A stretch of DNA of 64,000 nucleotides. It comes from Adiantum capillus-veneris (lineage: Eukaryota; Streptophyta; Polypodiopsida; Polypodiales; Pteridaceae). Under the pieces are notes generated by a model that was not told the DNA's origin, did no database searches, and saw nothing but the letters and a program-made list of their open reading frames with translations. This document shows positions 28,610 through 39,460 of this stretch, piece after piece. The position numbers and the translations under genes are program-made. The stretch lies in the NCBI GenBank assembly GCA_014529385.2, contig CM043967.1, positions 9,311,501 to 9,375,500 on the forward strand, in the 5' to 3' direction. Position 1 is the stretch's first letter. Every line of letters starts with the position of its first letter.

Positions 28610-29968
28610 TTATAAGATCGATAGCATAGTTCCATCCATCCCCCAATCCTCCTCGACCTTCAGTTTGTGTTCCATTCTCTTCCCAATCTGCGAACATTCA
28701 TTACAATAAGCATCCAATGATCGACAAACCATGATGTATTGAAAATGTGGTGGAAGGATTCTCACCTTGTGACCTTGTAAACGAAATTGTGCTTGTTGAA
28801 GGGCCTCAAAACCCATAATAACCAAATGTTCTCAAACATTACTGAGAGTCCAATGCTTGTTCACTTGGACTGCCTCCAAAGCATCGTTGGGCATCTTCAC
28901 TGCAATGTCAAAGCTTGCAATAGCGCCGTCTACACTCTGTAAGGGAGTCCACACTCCAAGCTTGCACATCCAACGATCATAGTGAAATCGTATGTACAAG
29001 GAGGTGCGGGATTTTAAATAGCGCATTCCAATACCTGAAGCTCCACACTTACAACGGTACCGGTCCCCGTTGTGCATGCCATCCACAAAACCCCAGTCCT
29101 CTTCTAAAAGCCTTTCTAATTCCTCGTAATGCGCATCTTTACATACAAGCATTGTGGTAGTCTCCACAAATCCAAACTCTTTAAAAATGTGCACAAAACA
29201 ATGAATAGGCAAACACCAACTCAAGCCCACAGAACTAGAAGCTTTAGAGTATTTCAAAGAGTTTTGGACATCCATTATCATCTTTTGCTTGAAAGATGCT
29301 ACCGACCACAAATCTGGCACCGGCCACTCCGTACTTAATAAGGAAGTTACTTTGATGGGTTCAAGCGTTCCATGGGTTCAAGCGTTCCAAACGCTTGTGT
29401 AGAAATAGGGACAATATAGGAGTGAGAATAGAAGAAAATCCTTCTTTGAACCAGTTTGGTTGGGCAAAGATGTGGGAACATTATTGCTCCAATATCCGAA
29501 TGTATAGCATTGAATGTGCCAGAGAGACTATGTAGTGGCTGCTCCTCCACCAACGTGGATCGAAATATGACTATAAATGCATGACAAATCTTAAGTATGA
29601 ATCCATAATAACATTACACTGTGATTTCACACCTAGCTTTGTATTCTCAAAACATGTACTTACAATGTGTTGGAAATCGAGGTGGTTGTTGCAAATGCAT
29701 GGTTGGACATTGAGAAAACATGTTGCACAATGGCTACGGTCCCCTTGTCTTTGCGGTTCTTGAAGCCAAGGAGCTTTTCTTTCCAATGAAGATCCAAGTT
29801 TGCACGATTCCGCACACGATGAGGGCCAATAGTAGATGGTTGCATGTATACCCAAGCACCTTTGGTGAACTCTTGTGGCACCCACTCATCATCTACACCT
29901 CTAGTGTTGTGGCATGCAAGTGCTGTGACCTTATCCTTTGGCCGCCTTTGCGAAGTAGAGTTGGCCAT
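28610..29968 (-). pseudogene. Unknown multi-exon protein, 17-bp duplication frameshift
   Basis: I do not recognise the family. Exon 1 runs from ATG 29968 (MANSTSQRRPKDK) to a GTAAGT donor at 29663. Exon 2 begins near 29570, although the exact acceptor is uncertain. Its frame is broken by a perfect 17-bp tandem duplication (29356-29389). Removing one copy joins the frame into LEPIKVTSLLSTEWPVPDLW. The exon continues with a YRCKCGASG pair of cysteines (about 29040-29060), an in-frame TGA at 28832, and FEALQQAQFRLQGHK to a donor at 28765. A 78-bp phase-0 intron leads to a last exon, IGKRMEHKLKVEEDWG, ending at 28610. It lies head-to-tail behind the 499-codon gene. Confidence 0.5.
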
Positions 29969-30042
29969 GGTTGAGCAAAGAAAACTAGGAGGAGGAGAAG
30001 GACCTTGCTTGTTGCTACAATGTACAGAGGATAAAGTGATAT

Positions 30043-30152
30043 GAGAAGGTGGATAACCCTTGTGGCAATGGGAGGAGAAGGTGGATAACCCTTGCTTGGT
30101 GTGGCAATGGGAGGAGAAGGTGGATAACCTTTGCTTGGTGTGGCAATGGAAG
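30043..30152. repeat. ~35-39-bp minisatellite, 3 units
   Basis: Three tandem units each start GAGAAGGTGGATAACC and end TGTGGCAATGG. The first lacks the CTTGCTTGG insert present in the others. It lies just upstream of the minus-strand ATG at 29968, so it may be 5' leader of that gene. Confidence 0.85.
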
Positions 30153-30639
30153 GTGGTAGGGGAGGAGAGAGGAGCTTCCTTGCTGCAGCAATGGAGATGG
30201 TGTAGAGAGAGAGAGAGAGTGTTGGAGTAGAGGATGAGTGTGATGGTTGCAACCAAAGAGGGGTTGGAAAAGGGGGGTTCTAGAGAGAAAAAATCACTTT
30301 TTGCCTAAGAACTACTTTTGGGGGAGCTCTGATAGCAAAAAAAGTTTTTTCAATTTTTTTATAAAAGATTTGAATTTTAGGGTTTTTGGGTGCACGTTTT
30401 GACTTTTTGAGGTCAAAAAATGCTTTTTTGACCATAAAATAGTTTAAAGGGGATTTTAAGAAGATGAAATTTGAGTTTTGAAAATTTTAAAAAATTTCTA
30501 ATTTTTGGGGTTGTTTCAGAACCGGATCAAAAAGGAGGGAAGTTGGAGGTTCCATATGGCCCACCCAACCCCCCCCCCCCCACCCCACCTTCTCACTAGG
30601 TAAGAGCCCATTTAAGAAGTGTAAGACTACTTTGTCCCC

Positions 30640-30747
30640 CTACATTTTTGAGGGCATAGAGTGTGTCCACCACCCTCTTCTCATTGGCTGGCCTCTAATT
30701 AACCTTAATCCCAAAGGGCCTCTAGAGGGTTCATATTTTTCCTAATG
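30640..30747 (-). repeat. Right degenerate terminal inverted repeat
   Basis: Read on the minus strand, CCATTAGGAAAAATATGAACC (from 30748 down), GGGATTAAGGTTAAT and AAAAATGTAGGGGGAC occur in the same order as on the left side of the element. The longest clean match is about 20 bp with three mismatches. The element edge itself is not fixed. Confidence 0.48.
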
Positions 30748-31305
30748 GCAAGCCACCAATCAATGCCCTTCTTGATGTATGGATTATGTGTACCCTCTCT
30801 CTCTCTCTCTCTCCCATCAGAATCTGACACCTATTAACTCACACACTAACCATATTCAATTAGGTTAGATTTAAGATTAGATTTGAATTGAGTTTTATAT
30901 TAGAGTCTACCTTCGGGGTTACCGTTAGAAAATTAAAGTTAAACGAACGGTGATCCCTCTCTTCCTCTCTACGGATGTGACCTTAAGTTGGAAAGTTTTC
31001 AACGGCATGATACTCACATTGGAGGCCAACATGTAATGTGCTAAGTAATCCCTCGAACAAAGATCTACCATGAAGAGATATTAAGATGCTGTGAAATGCT
31101 ACAGCTAGAGAAGTGGCAAAGGGGTTTTGTCCAGTACATGCACTATCATGTAGACGTGGGTGTGTAGATTTCTCGTACCCACAAATATAGGCATTGACCA
31201 ATAAAGACGAGATTATAACCCGGTGGTTCTCATCTCCATGCACCTCTAGACCGAGGTGTGCGGGGATTGGACATGACTAGAGAATGTGAGGTAGTTTACA
31301 GTGTG

Positions 31306-31308
<3 letters not shown>

Positions 31309-31386
<78 letters not shown>
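31309..31386. repeat. (GA)n microsatellite
   Basis: About 37 GA dinucleotides occupy the same position as the GA tract of CACTA copy A at 46015-46102, so the microsatellite belongs to the element family. Confidence 0.95.
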
Positions 31387-31390
<4 letters not shown>

Positions 31391-31444
31391 GATGCCAATA
31401 GAATATTAAATTTATGTCCAGGTTATATGGTTTTTAACCTCATT

Positions 31445-31571
31445 ATGAGTAGTGACGAGGATGTGGGGCCGTCCAACCGAAACACCTATCTCTCAACAAG
31501 GATCTTATGTCCTTGTAATCAATGCAAGCATGCTGTGCGACGGACAAGATATGTTTCTTTGAAGCACGTTG
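31445..31571 (+). pseudogene. TNPD-type transposase of CACTA copy B, first ~42 codons
   Basis: The frame starts MSSDEDVGPSNRNTYLST and runs through the LCPCNQCKHAVRR cysteine motif to V-S-L-K-H-V, where it is severed by the retrotransposon array. It matches the first codons of the intact-looking transposase at 46167 with few changes. The remainder of the same gene lies at 62084-64000. Confidence 0.9.
31566..31569. repeat. Target-site duplication ACGT (left)
   Basis: ACGT directly precedes the LTR start TGGAAAGG and recurs at 62084-62087 right after the last LTR end TGTACCA. The uninterrupted CACTA copy A has a single GCACGTTCGCGAA at this place, confirming the target. Confidence 0.85.
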
Positions 31572-33989
31572 GAAAGGGGGAAGTAGGAACAAACCCAACA
31601 CACTCTACACTACCTCTCTATAGCCCAGGGATTAACCCACATCCCTAACCACACAGAATCACATACACACGTGCACTATCTGCCAATCTCCATAGTACAG
31701 ACCACCTTCGAGCAATCACGGCTACACACACTCGACCATAACCGCAAACACTTATCGACAATTCACCATCCCACACTTGTACCCACTGATGCATACAATC
31801 ATCCCAATCTTGTAAACACACTGACACAGGGAGGTGAAACACGCCTCGACCACATATACAATTTGCCCGCACAATCTCTCTACCTCCCTCTCTGCTCACA
31901 TACACACAATCCCGGAGCCACCGCTACCACGGCCATACGGAAAAAGACACAAGGCAGATAATATTGGCGGCAAATTCGACAAAAAACCACAACCCAACTA
32001 TGTATCACATAAACCCAATCAAATACAATGATGAAGAATTCGATAGTTGCCGACTTTATAGCGTGATGCTTCGTGCTGCTTGATCCTCCTTGCACTTGAT
32101 CCTCGAAAGCTTCTCTTGCTTGGCAAAACCTCTGTCTACTTGGCGGCTCTATCCTTCTCGACTTGCAGCCCCCTTTTACTGCAGGGCTAGGTGGCCCTCG
32201 ACATCATCTACTCTCTGTAGCTCTCGATCCCATGGATAAATCAATTTTACAATTTGCCACACCCTGTTCTCTGGCAACCTCCATCCGACAACACCTCATC
32301 CCTCTATAGTAATGCCTCCCATTGCTTGCTCATGGCCATCCACAGCCTGCAACTCTCCCCGTCTTTCTATCTTAAAACAAATGCTCAGTTAAACCTGTCT
32401 TCCCCCGCCTGCATGCGTCCTCCTCCTATTCTCCTCATATGCTATGCATCCAATAGCATCCTTCTCTCCCTGGCTTCGGTAGCCACCCCTGCAGCTTCTG
32501 GAACAAAATCCCTCCACTCCAGCCCTCTACGCTCCCCTCATACTCTACAACGCCGCAGTGCTACCTAGTGGTGCATGCCCTTTGACTCAACTTCGCTCTC
32601 CTCTTGTACTCGGCCCACCTCTTGGCCCTCTCCTCCTGTACTCGGCATGTCATCCCCACCTTTCAAACTGATTCTGCTCAGTACCGTCTTCCTCATCCTA
32701 AAGGTTGATGCCCCTTGTGTAGAACCACCTCCCCACAACGCTCTCAACCACCTGTCCTTCTCTTGCACTGGCCTGGCTTCCCATGCAGCTCGTAACCCTG
32801 CACACTAGCCCCTGGCACTTCCAACTCTCCTGCAAACCATCAAATCTCAGAGCTCCTGGTAGTCCTTGGACCCTGGAGGTTGCGGCCCCTCAAAACCATG
32901 CTATTGGCCACCCTCAGTGTGCAACTCTCCCCTCTGTGCCCTTTACTGCTCTGTCATACCTCCCATGAAGCTGGCTCCTCAGGTGACGCCCTACCTCCTC
33001 TTGAAGCCCGCTCCCTTTGTAAACAGCGCCACCACCTCCTGATATGGCTGCCTCTGATGGGCCTTCAACTGGTAGCACTTCTTCCTCTTGACTCTCTGGC
33101 CCTGATGGCTCAGGTCTCCCCTTCATGCTACCGCCTCTTTGACCTGCAGCTAATGGCGTTCACCCACGTGGTGCTCCTGCTCGCCATGTAGCACTGGCCG
33201 CTTGACGGGATCTCGTGCATGCACTCTCCACCTGTGTAACCTTTCTTCATGCAGGCGACCAGATGGTGCCACCTTCCCATGCAGATGCTCAATTTTTTTT
33301 CCCTTTGAATTTTAAGATTTACTTAAAAAAAAAACCTCCTTAGTTCCACTTCACGCCTCCCACTCCCGATGGTCGAAAATACTTATAAGTCTTTTTCTCG
33401 TCTGCACACCGTTCAATTTCCGAGCTCCACCAAAACTTCATGCCTAGATCCCTTTCATGCGGCTGGAAAAGGACAAACGCTGTTTTAAGTCAAGTGGATG
33501 ATCATATGTAGGACCGACCATGAGTTTCGAGCTCTGAATGCCATAAAAGTCCACAAAAAGAACCATTTTTTGTGCCGATGACCTCAAGATCTCTCATAAC
33601 TTCAAGCCGCAATCGCTTTTCACAAGTGTCAATTGAAAGTTTAACATCCACCGATCTCCAAGTATCCTCAAATCTCGAAACTCACCCAAATAGCGCAAGT
33701 ACTAACATACATATCATGGCCTTTGGTTTGCTAAAAACCACAATTGGCATACACATCCCAACATCATTTCGCGACAATTTTCGTCAAGCTTCAACACTTT
33801 GAAGCCTCCCATCCTGGCAAAGCTTCGGAACAGCATTTCACCAACATAGAGCCATATTTAGCATACACATCATGTAGCACTTGTTCCAGGTTGCATCTAG
33901 TACGTGCCCAAGTATTCAGATATCCTCCTGCAAAGCTTCATGCACCTGCTCCTGGCATTTCCATGAGCCGACCATCTTCAGTTGTACCA
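31570..33989 (-). repeat. LTR 1
   Basis: 2420 bp, from TGGAAAGGGG to TTGTACCA in plus orientation. It is uninterrupted and contains no credible gene. Short frames found in it recur in all LTRs only because the copies are similar. Confidence 0.88.
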
Positions 33990-35521
33990 TCATTGCCCAA
34001 CCCCTCGTTGAGCATTCATGCTCAACCATAGCATTATTTAGATAATATATCATTGCATAAGAAGAAACTGATAGATACTATGTACAAGAGCTAGATAAAT
34101 AGCAGTATATAGATAGAGAGAGACTTTCACTGGCTGTAGCACTCGCCTGGGTCAAATGGAAAGCCATAGGCTCTCCCAAGCATAGTGTAAACTCCACCTG
34201 GATAAAAAATATGGCATTGATTGTAGCCATCCACTTGGAAAACATATGACTTGAACCCTCTCTTTGCACTTGCAAACCCAAGAATAAACTTTTGGAGCAG
34301 CTTGGCATGGCATATACCTTCAACCTGTATCCAGAAGCTTTTCCCGCACACAAAATGAACTTGTGTACATTGCAAAATGCATGCATCATACACCAAAATG
34401 CTGCTTCCTGCTAGAGAGGGCTCCATAGCATGATCTACCTCCAAAAGCCTTTTCCATCTATGCACAGCTACTTGCACAACAACCTTAAGCAGCAAGCCCA
34501 TCAAAAGCATAGCACAGACCTTGAATACCTTCTTTTTGGCTTCCGATTGCGACATAGAGAAGCATACAGATTCCTTCTGTTTATCATAGGCGTGACTGAA
34601 GTGCCCAAGCACTAGCTCTGGAAGTGCCTCTTTATCCCCACAATCGACTGCGACATGCTCTTCAATCTCCTGCTCGATCACCTCATCATTGGACAAGCAT
34701 GACAAAAATTGATCCCACACTTCATCACCTGCAAGGTTGGAATTACCCTGCTCTTTGCATGTGACCCCGCTCTCACAAGCTGCACATATACCTGTCTCCA
34801 CAACGTCATCTGCGGGAGCTATCTCTCTACGGCTACACACCAAGTCTGGAACCCTATAGTGCACCTCGACATGCTGTTCAAGGAAAAGTTGCCCCACCCC
34901 TGCATAGATAAATCATCTTGGCATACCTCTACTTCACCTTCTCTCGAACTTGATGGAGATAGCTGATCACTTTCGTCCACTAGTTCTTCAATGTCTTGCA
35001 CTTTGCATAGTAGGCGACGTCAAGCATGGCTTTCCAATCTTCGTCATAAGCCGCAAAATCCTCCACAGTATTGGAGCTTGAATCACTCCAAGCATCTTCG
35101 TCAGCACATTCAAATCCGCTACTAGCGAAGCCTATTAAAGCTTCATCATAGGAGACTTCTTTATCAAGAATTGACTTCCTGCATACCTCTTGGTCGAATC
35201 TTCGATCTGATTGAGTCTTTGATACTTTCTCTTGAAATCTCCAACAAAACAGGCTGGAACCCTCGACCATGATTGCTTATTGGAAACCTCCAAATTGTTG
35301 AGCCACGCCTTTGCTTTGCCCTGCATCACCTGTGACAAACCTCTAAGCTTTGCTGTGTTGGTCAGCATCTGTAGTGACATCATATACAACTCTAGATCAC
35401 ATATCCAATCTTCTGCATCTTACTCCCCTTTAAAAACCGGCGGACCGCAATCTTCAATCATCTTCAAGCTGTAGGACTTCACGAGGAGCAATCAGTAGAT
35501 CCTCAGTGGGGGCACCACTGA
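33990..35521 (-). pseudogene. Interior 1: gag-like ORF and downstream ORF
   Basis: Reading on the minus strand from the primer-site end, the first ORF (about 35430-35135) has YMMSLQMLTNTAKLRGLSQV and MQGKAKAWLNNLEVSN. These resemble the capsid region of plant retrotransposon gag, which makes the particle. The frame breaks, passes an acidic segment, and continues as a 256-codon ORF (34897-34127) with a Cys-rich part and a hydrophobic MLLMGLLLKVVVQVAV helix. That ORF ends in a C-terminal block containing FWIQVEGICHAKLLQK and YGFPFDPG. No zinc knuckle, protease or RT is visible. Confidence 0.7.
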
Positions 35522-37937
35522 TGGAAAGGGGGAAGTAGGAATAAACCCAACACACTCTACACTGCCTCTCTTTAGCCCAAGGATTAACCCGCACCCCTAA
35601 CCACACAGAATCACATACACACGCGCACTATCTGCCAATCTCCATAGTAGAGACCACCTTCGAGCAATCACGGCTACACACACTCGACCATAACCGCAAA
35701 CACTTATCGACAATTCACCATCCCACACTTGTACCCACTGATGCATACAATCATCCCAATCTTGTAAACACACTGACACAGGGAGGCGAAACACGCCTCG
35801 ACCACATATACAATTTGCCCGCACAATCTCTCTACCTCCCTCTCTGCTCACATACACACAATCCCGGAGCCACCGCTACCACCGGCATACAACAAAAGCC
35901 ATGAGGTAGATAATATTGGCGGCAAACTCGACATAAAACAACAACCCAACTATGTATCACATAAACCCAATCAAATACAATGATGAAGAATTCGATAGTT
36001 GCTGACTTCATAGTGTGATGCTTCGTGCTGCTTGATCCTCCTTGCACTTGATCCTCGACGGCTTCTCTTGCTTGACAAAACCTCTGTCTACTGGGCGGCT
36101 CTATCCTTCTCGACTTGCAGCCCCCTTTTACTGTAGGGCTAGGTGGCCCTCGACATCATCTGCTCTCTGTAGCTCCCGATCCCATGGATAAGTCAATTTG
36201 ACAATTGGCCGCACTCCTTTTCTCTAGCAACCTCCATCCCACAACACCTCAACCCTCTACAGTAATGCCTCCCATTGCTTGCTCATGGCCATCCACAACG
36301 TGCAACTCTCCTCGTCTTTCTATCTTAAAACAAATGCTCATTTATACCTGTCTTCCCCCGCCTGCATGCGTCCTCCTCTTATTCTCCTCATATGCTATGC
36401 ATCCAATAGCATCCTTTCTCCCTGGCTTCGGTAGCCACCCCTGCAGCTTCTGGAACAAAATCCCTCCACTCCAGCCCTCTATGCTCCCCTCAGACTCTAC
36501 AATGCCACAATGCTACCAACTGGCGCATGCCCTTCGACTCAACTTCGCTCTCCTCCTGTAGTCGGCCCGCCTCTTGGCCCTCTCCTCCTGTAGTCGGCAT
36601 GTCAGCCCCACCTTTCGAATTGATTCTGCTCAGTACCGCATTCCTCATCCTAAAGGTTGATGCCCCTTGTGTAGCACCAACTCCCCACAGCGCTCTCAAC
36701 CACCTGTCCTTCTGCTGCACTGGCCGGGCTTCCCATGCAGCTCGTAACCCTGCAAACTAGCCCCTGGCCCTTCCAACTCTCTTGCAAACCATCAAATCTC
36801 AGAGCTCCTTGTAGTCCTTGGACCCTAGAGGTTGCGGCCCCTCAAAACCATGCTATTGGCCACCCACAGCGTGGAATTCTCCCCTCTGTGCCCTTGACTG
36901 CTCTGTCATACCGCCCATGAAGCCGGCTCCTCAAGTGACTCCCTACCTCCTCTTGAAGCCCGCCCCGCTTGTAAACAGCGCCACCTCCTGATATGGCCGC
37001 CTCTGATGGGCCTTCAACTGGCAGCCCTTCTTTCTCTCGACTCTCTGGCCGTGATGGCTCACGTCTCCTCTTCATGCTACCGCCTCTTTGACCTGCAGCT
37101 CATGGCGTTCACCCACGTGGTGCTCCTACTCGCCATGTAGCACTGGCCCCTTGACGGGATCTCCTGCATGCACTCTCCACCTGTGTAATCTTTGTTCATG
37201 CAGGCTACTAGATGGCGCCACCTTCCCATGCAAATGCTTGTTTTTTTTCCCTGTTAATTTTAAGCTTTACTTTTCAAAAAAACTTCCTTAGTTCCACTCC
37301 ACGCCTCCCACTACCGATGGTCGAAAAGACTTATAAGTCTTTTTCTCGTTTGCACACCGTTCAATTTTCGAGCTCCACCAAAACTTCATGCCTAGCTCCC
37401 TTTCATGCGGCTGGAAAAGGACCATCGTTGTTTTAAGTCAAGCCGATGAACATAGGTAGGACCGACGATGAGCTTCGAGCTCTGTATGCCATAAAACTCC
37501 ACAAAAAGAACCATTTTTTGTGCCGATGACCTCAAGATCTCCAGTAACTTCAAGCTGCAATCACTTGTCACAAGTGTCAATTGAAAGTTTAACATCCATC
37601 GATCTCCAAGTATCCTCAAATCTCAAAACTCACCCAAATAGCGCAAGTACTAACATACATATCAAGGCCTTTGGTCTGCCAAAAACCACATTTGGCATAC
37701 ACATCCCAGCCGCATTTCATGACAATTTCCATCGAGCTTCAACACTTTGAAGGCTCCCATCCCGAAAAAGCTTCGGAACAACATTCGACCAACTTAGAGC
37801 CACATTTAGCATACACATCATGTAGCACTTGTTCTAGGCTGCATCTAGTACGTGCCCAAGTATTCAGATATCCTCCTGCAAAGCTTCATGCACGTGCTCC
37901 TGGAATTTCCATGAGCTGACCATCTTCAGTTGTACCA
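35522..37937 (-). repeat. LTR 2
   Basis: 2416 bp, uninterrupted, with the same termini as LTR 1. It serves as the empty-site reference: its CTGTAGGGCTAGGTGGCC stretch near 36131 is the uninterrupted form of the CACTA target in LTR 4. Confidence 0.88.
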
Positions 37938-39460
37938 TCATTGCCCAACCCCTCGTTGAGCATTCATGCTCAACCATAGCATTATTTAGATAATATATCA
38001 TTGCATAAGAAGAAATTGATAGATACTATGTACAAGAGCTAGATAAATAGCAGTATATAGATAGAGAGAGACTTTCACTGGCTGTAGCACCCGCCTGGGT
38101 CAAATGGAAAGCCATAGGCTCTCCCAAGCATAGTGTAAACTTCACCTGGATAAAAAATATGGCATTGTTTGTAGCCATCCACTTGGAAAACATATGACTT
38201 GAACCCTCTCTTTGCACCTACAAACCCAAGAATAAACTTCTGGAGCAGCTTGGCATGGCATATACCTTCAACCTGTATCTAGAAGCTTTTCCCGCACACA
38301 AAATGAACTTGTGTACATTGCAAAATGCCTGCATCATACACCAAAATGCTGCTTCCTGCTAGAGAGGGCTCCATAGCATGATCTACCTCCAAAAGCCTTT
38401 TCAATCTATGCACACAGACTTGCACAACAACCTTAAGCAGCAAGACCATCAAAAGCATAGCACAGACCTTGAATACCTTCTTTTTGGCTTCCGATTGCGA
38501 CATAGAGAAGCATACAGATTCCTTCTGTTTATCATAGGCGTGACTGAAGTGCCCAAGCACTAGCTCTGGAAGTGCCTCCTTATCCCCACAATCGATTGCG
38601 ACCTGCTGTTCAATCACCTGCTCAATCACCTCATCATTGGACAAGCAAGACAAAAATTGATCCCACACTTCAGCACCTACAAGATTGTTGCATGTGACCC
38701 TGCTCTCACAAGATGCACATATACCTGTCTCCACAGCGTCAATTGCCGGAGCTATCTCTCTACGGCTACACACCAACTCTGGAACCCTACAGTGCACCTC
38801 GACATGCTGCTCAAGGCAAAAGTTGCCCCACCCCCTACATAGATAAAGCATCTTGGCATACCTCTACTTCACCTTCACTCAAACTTGATGTAGATAGGAG
38901 AACGCTTTCCTCCACTAGTTCCTCAATGTCTTGCACTTTTGCATAGGAGGCGACGTCAAGCATGAGTTTCCAATCTTCTTCATAAGCCGCAAAATCCTCC
39001 ACATAACTAGAGCTCGAATCATTCCAAGCATCTTTGCCATCACATTCATATCCGCTTCTAGCGGAGCCTTTTAAAGCTTCATCATAGGAGACTTCTTTAT
39101 CAAGAGAATTGACTTCCTGCATACCTCTTGGTCGAATCTTTGATCCGATTGAGCCTTTGATACTTCCGTCTTGAAATCTCAGACAAAACAGGCTCGAACC
39201 CTCGACCATGATTGCCTATTGGAAACCTCCAAATGCTAAGCCAGGCCTTTGCTTTGCCCTGCATCACCTGTGACAAACCTCTAAGCTGTGCTGCGTTGGT
39301 TAGCATCTGCAGTGACATCATATACAACACTAGATCGCATATCCAATCTTTTGCATCTTCCTCACCAGTGAAAACCGACGGATCGCAATCTTCAATCATC
39401 TTCAAGCTGTAGGACTTCACCGAGGAGCAATGAGCAGATCCTCAGTGGGGGCACCACTGA
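37938..39460 (-). pseudogene. Interior 2: gag-like ORF and downstream ORF
   Basis: The first ORF starts MKSYSLKMIEDCDPSVFTGE at 39420 and keeps the A-Q-L-R-G-L-S-Q-V-M-Q-G-K-A-K-A-W-L block. The downstream ORF begins near 38851 and is split by a TAG near 38279, just before the FWIQVEG-type C-terminal block. Frames broken between gag and the second ORF show decay, but amino-acid similarity to interiors 1, 3 and 4 remains high. Confidence 0.7.

Larger units (their letters stand above)
21107..30747. mobile_element. Putative multi-gene DNA element carrying a histone H3 gene
   Basis: I group this 9.6-kb region as one element for four reasons. First, degenerate inverted repeats bracket it. Second, it holds two plus-strand and two minus-strand multi-exon genes that converge on a central nested inverted repeat. 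Third, none of the gene products resembles ordinary host neighbours. Fourth, a 3.4-kb piece of it (23441-26859) recurs at 57411-60819. The genes in order are a transposase-like multi-exon protein (+), a histone H3-fold protein (+), an unknown 499-codon protein (-) and a second unknown protein (-). Target-site duplication could not be established and the superfamily is not assigned. Whether all four genes mobilise together is inference. Confidence 0.5.
30840..31569 (+). mobile_element. CACTA element copy B, 5' internal portion
   Basis: From about 30.93 kb the sequence parallels the 5' interior of CACTA copy A (about 45.75-46.29 kb). It shares AAGATGCTGTGAAGTGCTAC-type DNA, TATCATGTAGACGTGGGTGT, TATAACCCGGTGGTTCT and a (GA)n tract, then the transposase start. 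No CACTA terminus is visible, so the 5' end is missing or unrecognised. The homology is cut at 31569 by the LTR array and resumes at 62084. Confidence 0.82.

Noticed and set aside
21107-30747. Endogenous giant-virus insertion (such viruses can encode histones)
   Set aside because: The genes have plant-like introns, no virus hallmark gene is visible, and inverted repeats bracket the region. A transposon fits better, though this is not excluded.
31645-31905. Conserved short minus-strand ORF repeated in several LTRs (also 35597-35857, 43457-43717)
   Set aside because: Its recurrence only reflects LTR similarity. It is disrupted in LTR 3 and lies in long-terminal-repeat DNA with no domain.
35495-35515. 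Assigning the TGGTGCCCCCACTGAGG primer site to a specific tRNA
   Set aside because: The start resembles a generic primer-binding site, but I could not match it confidently to one tRNA 3' end without a database.
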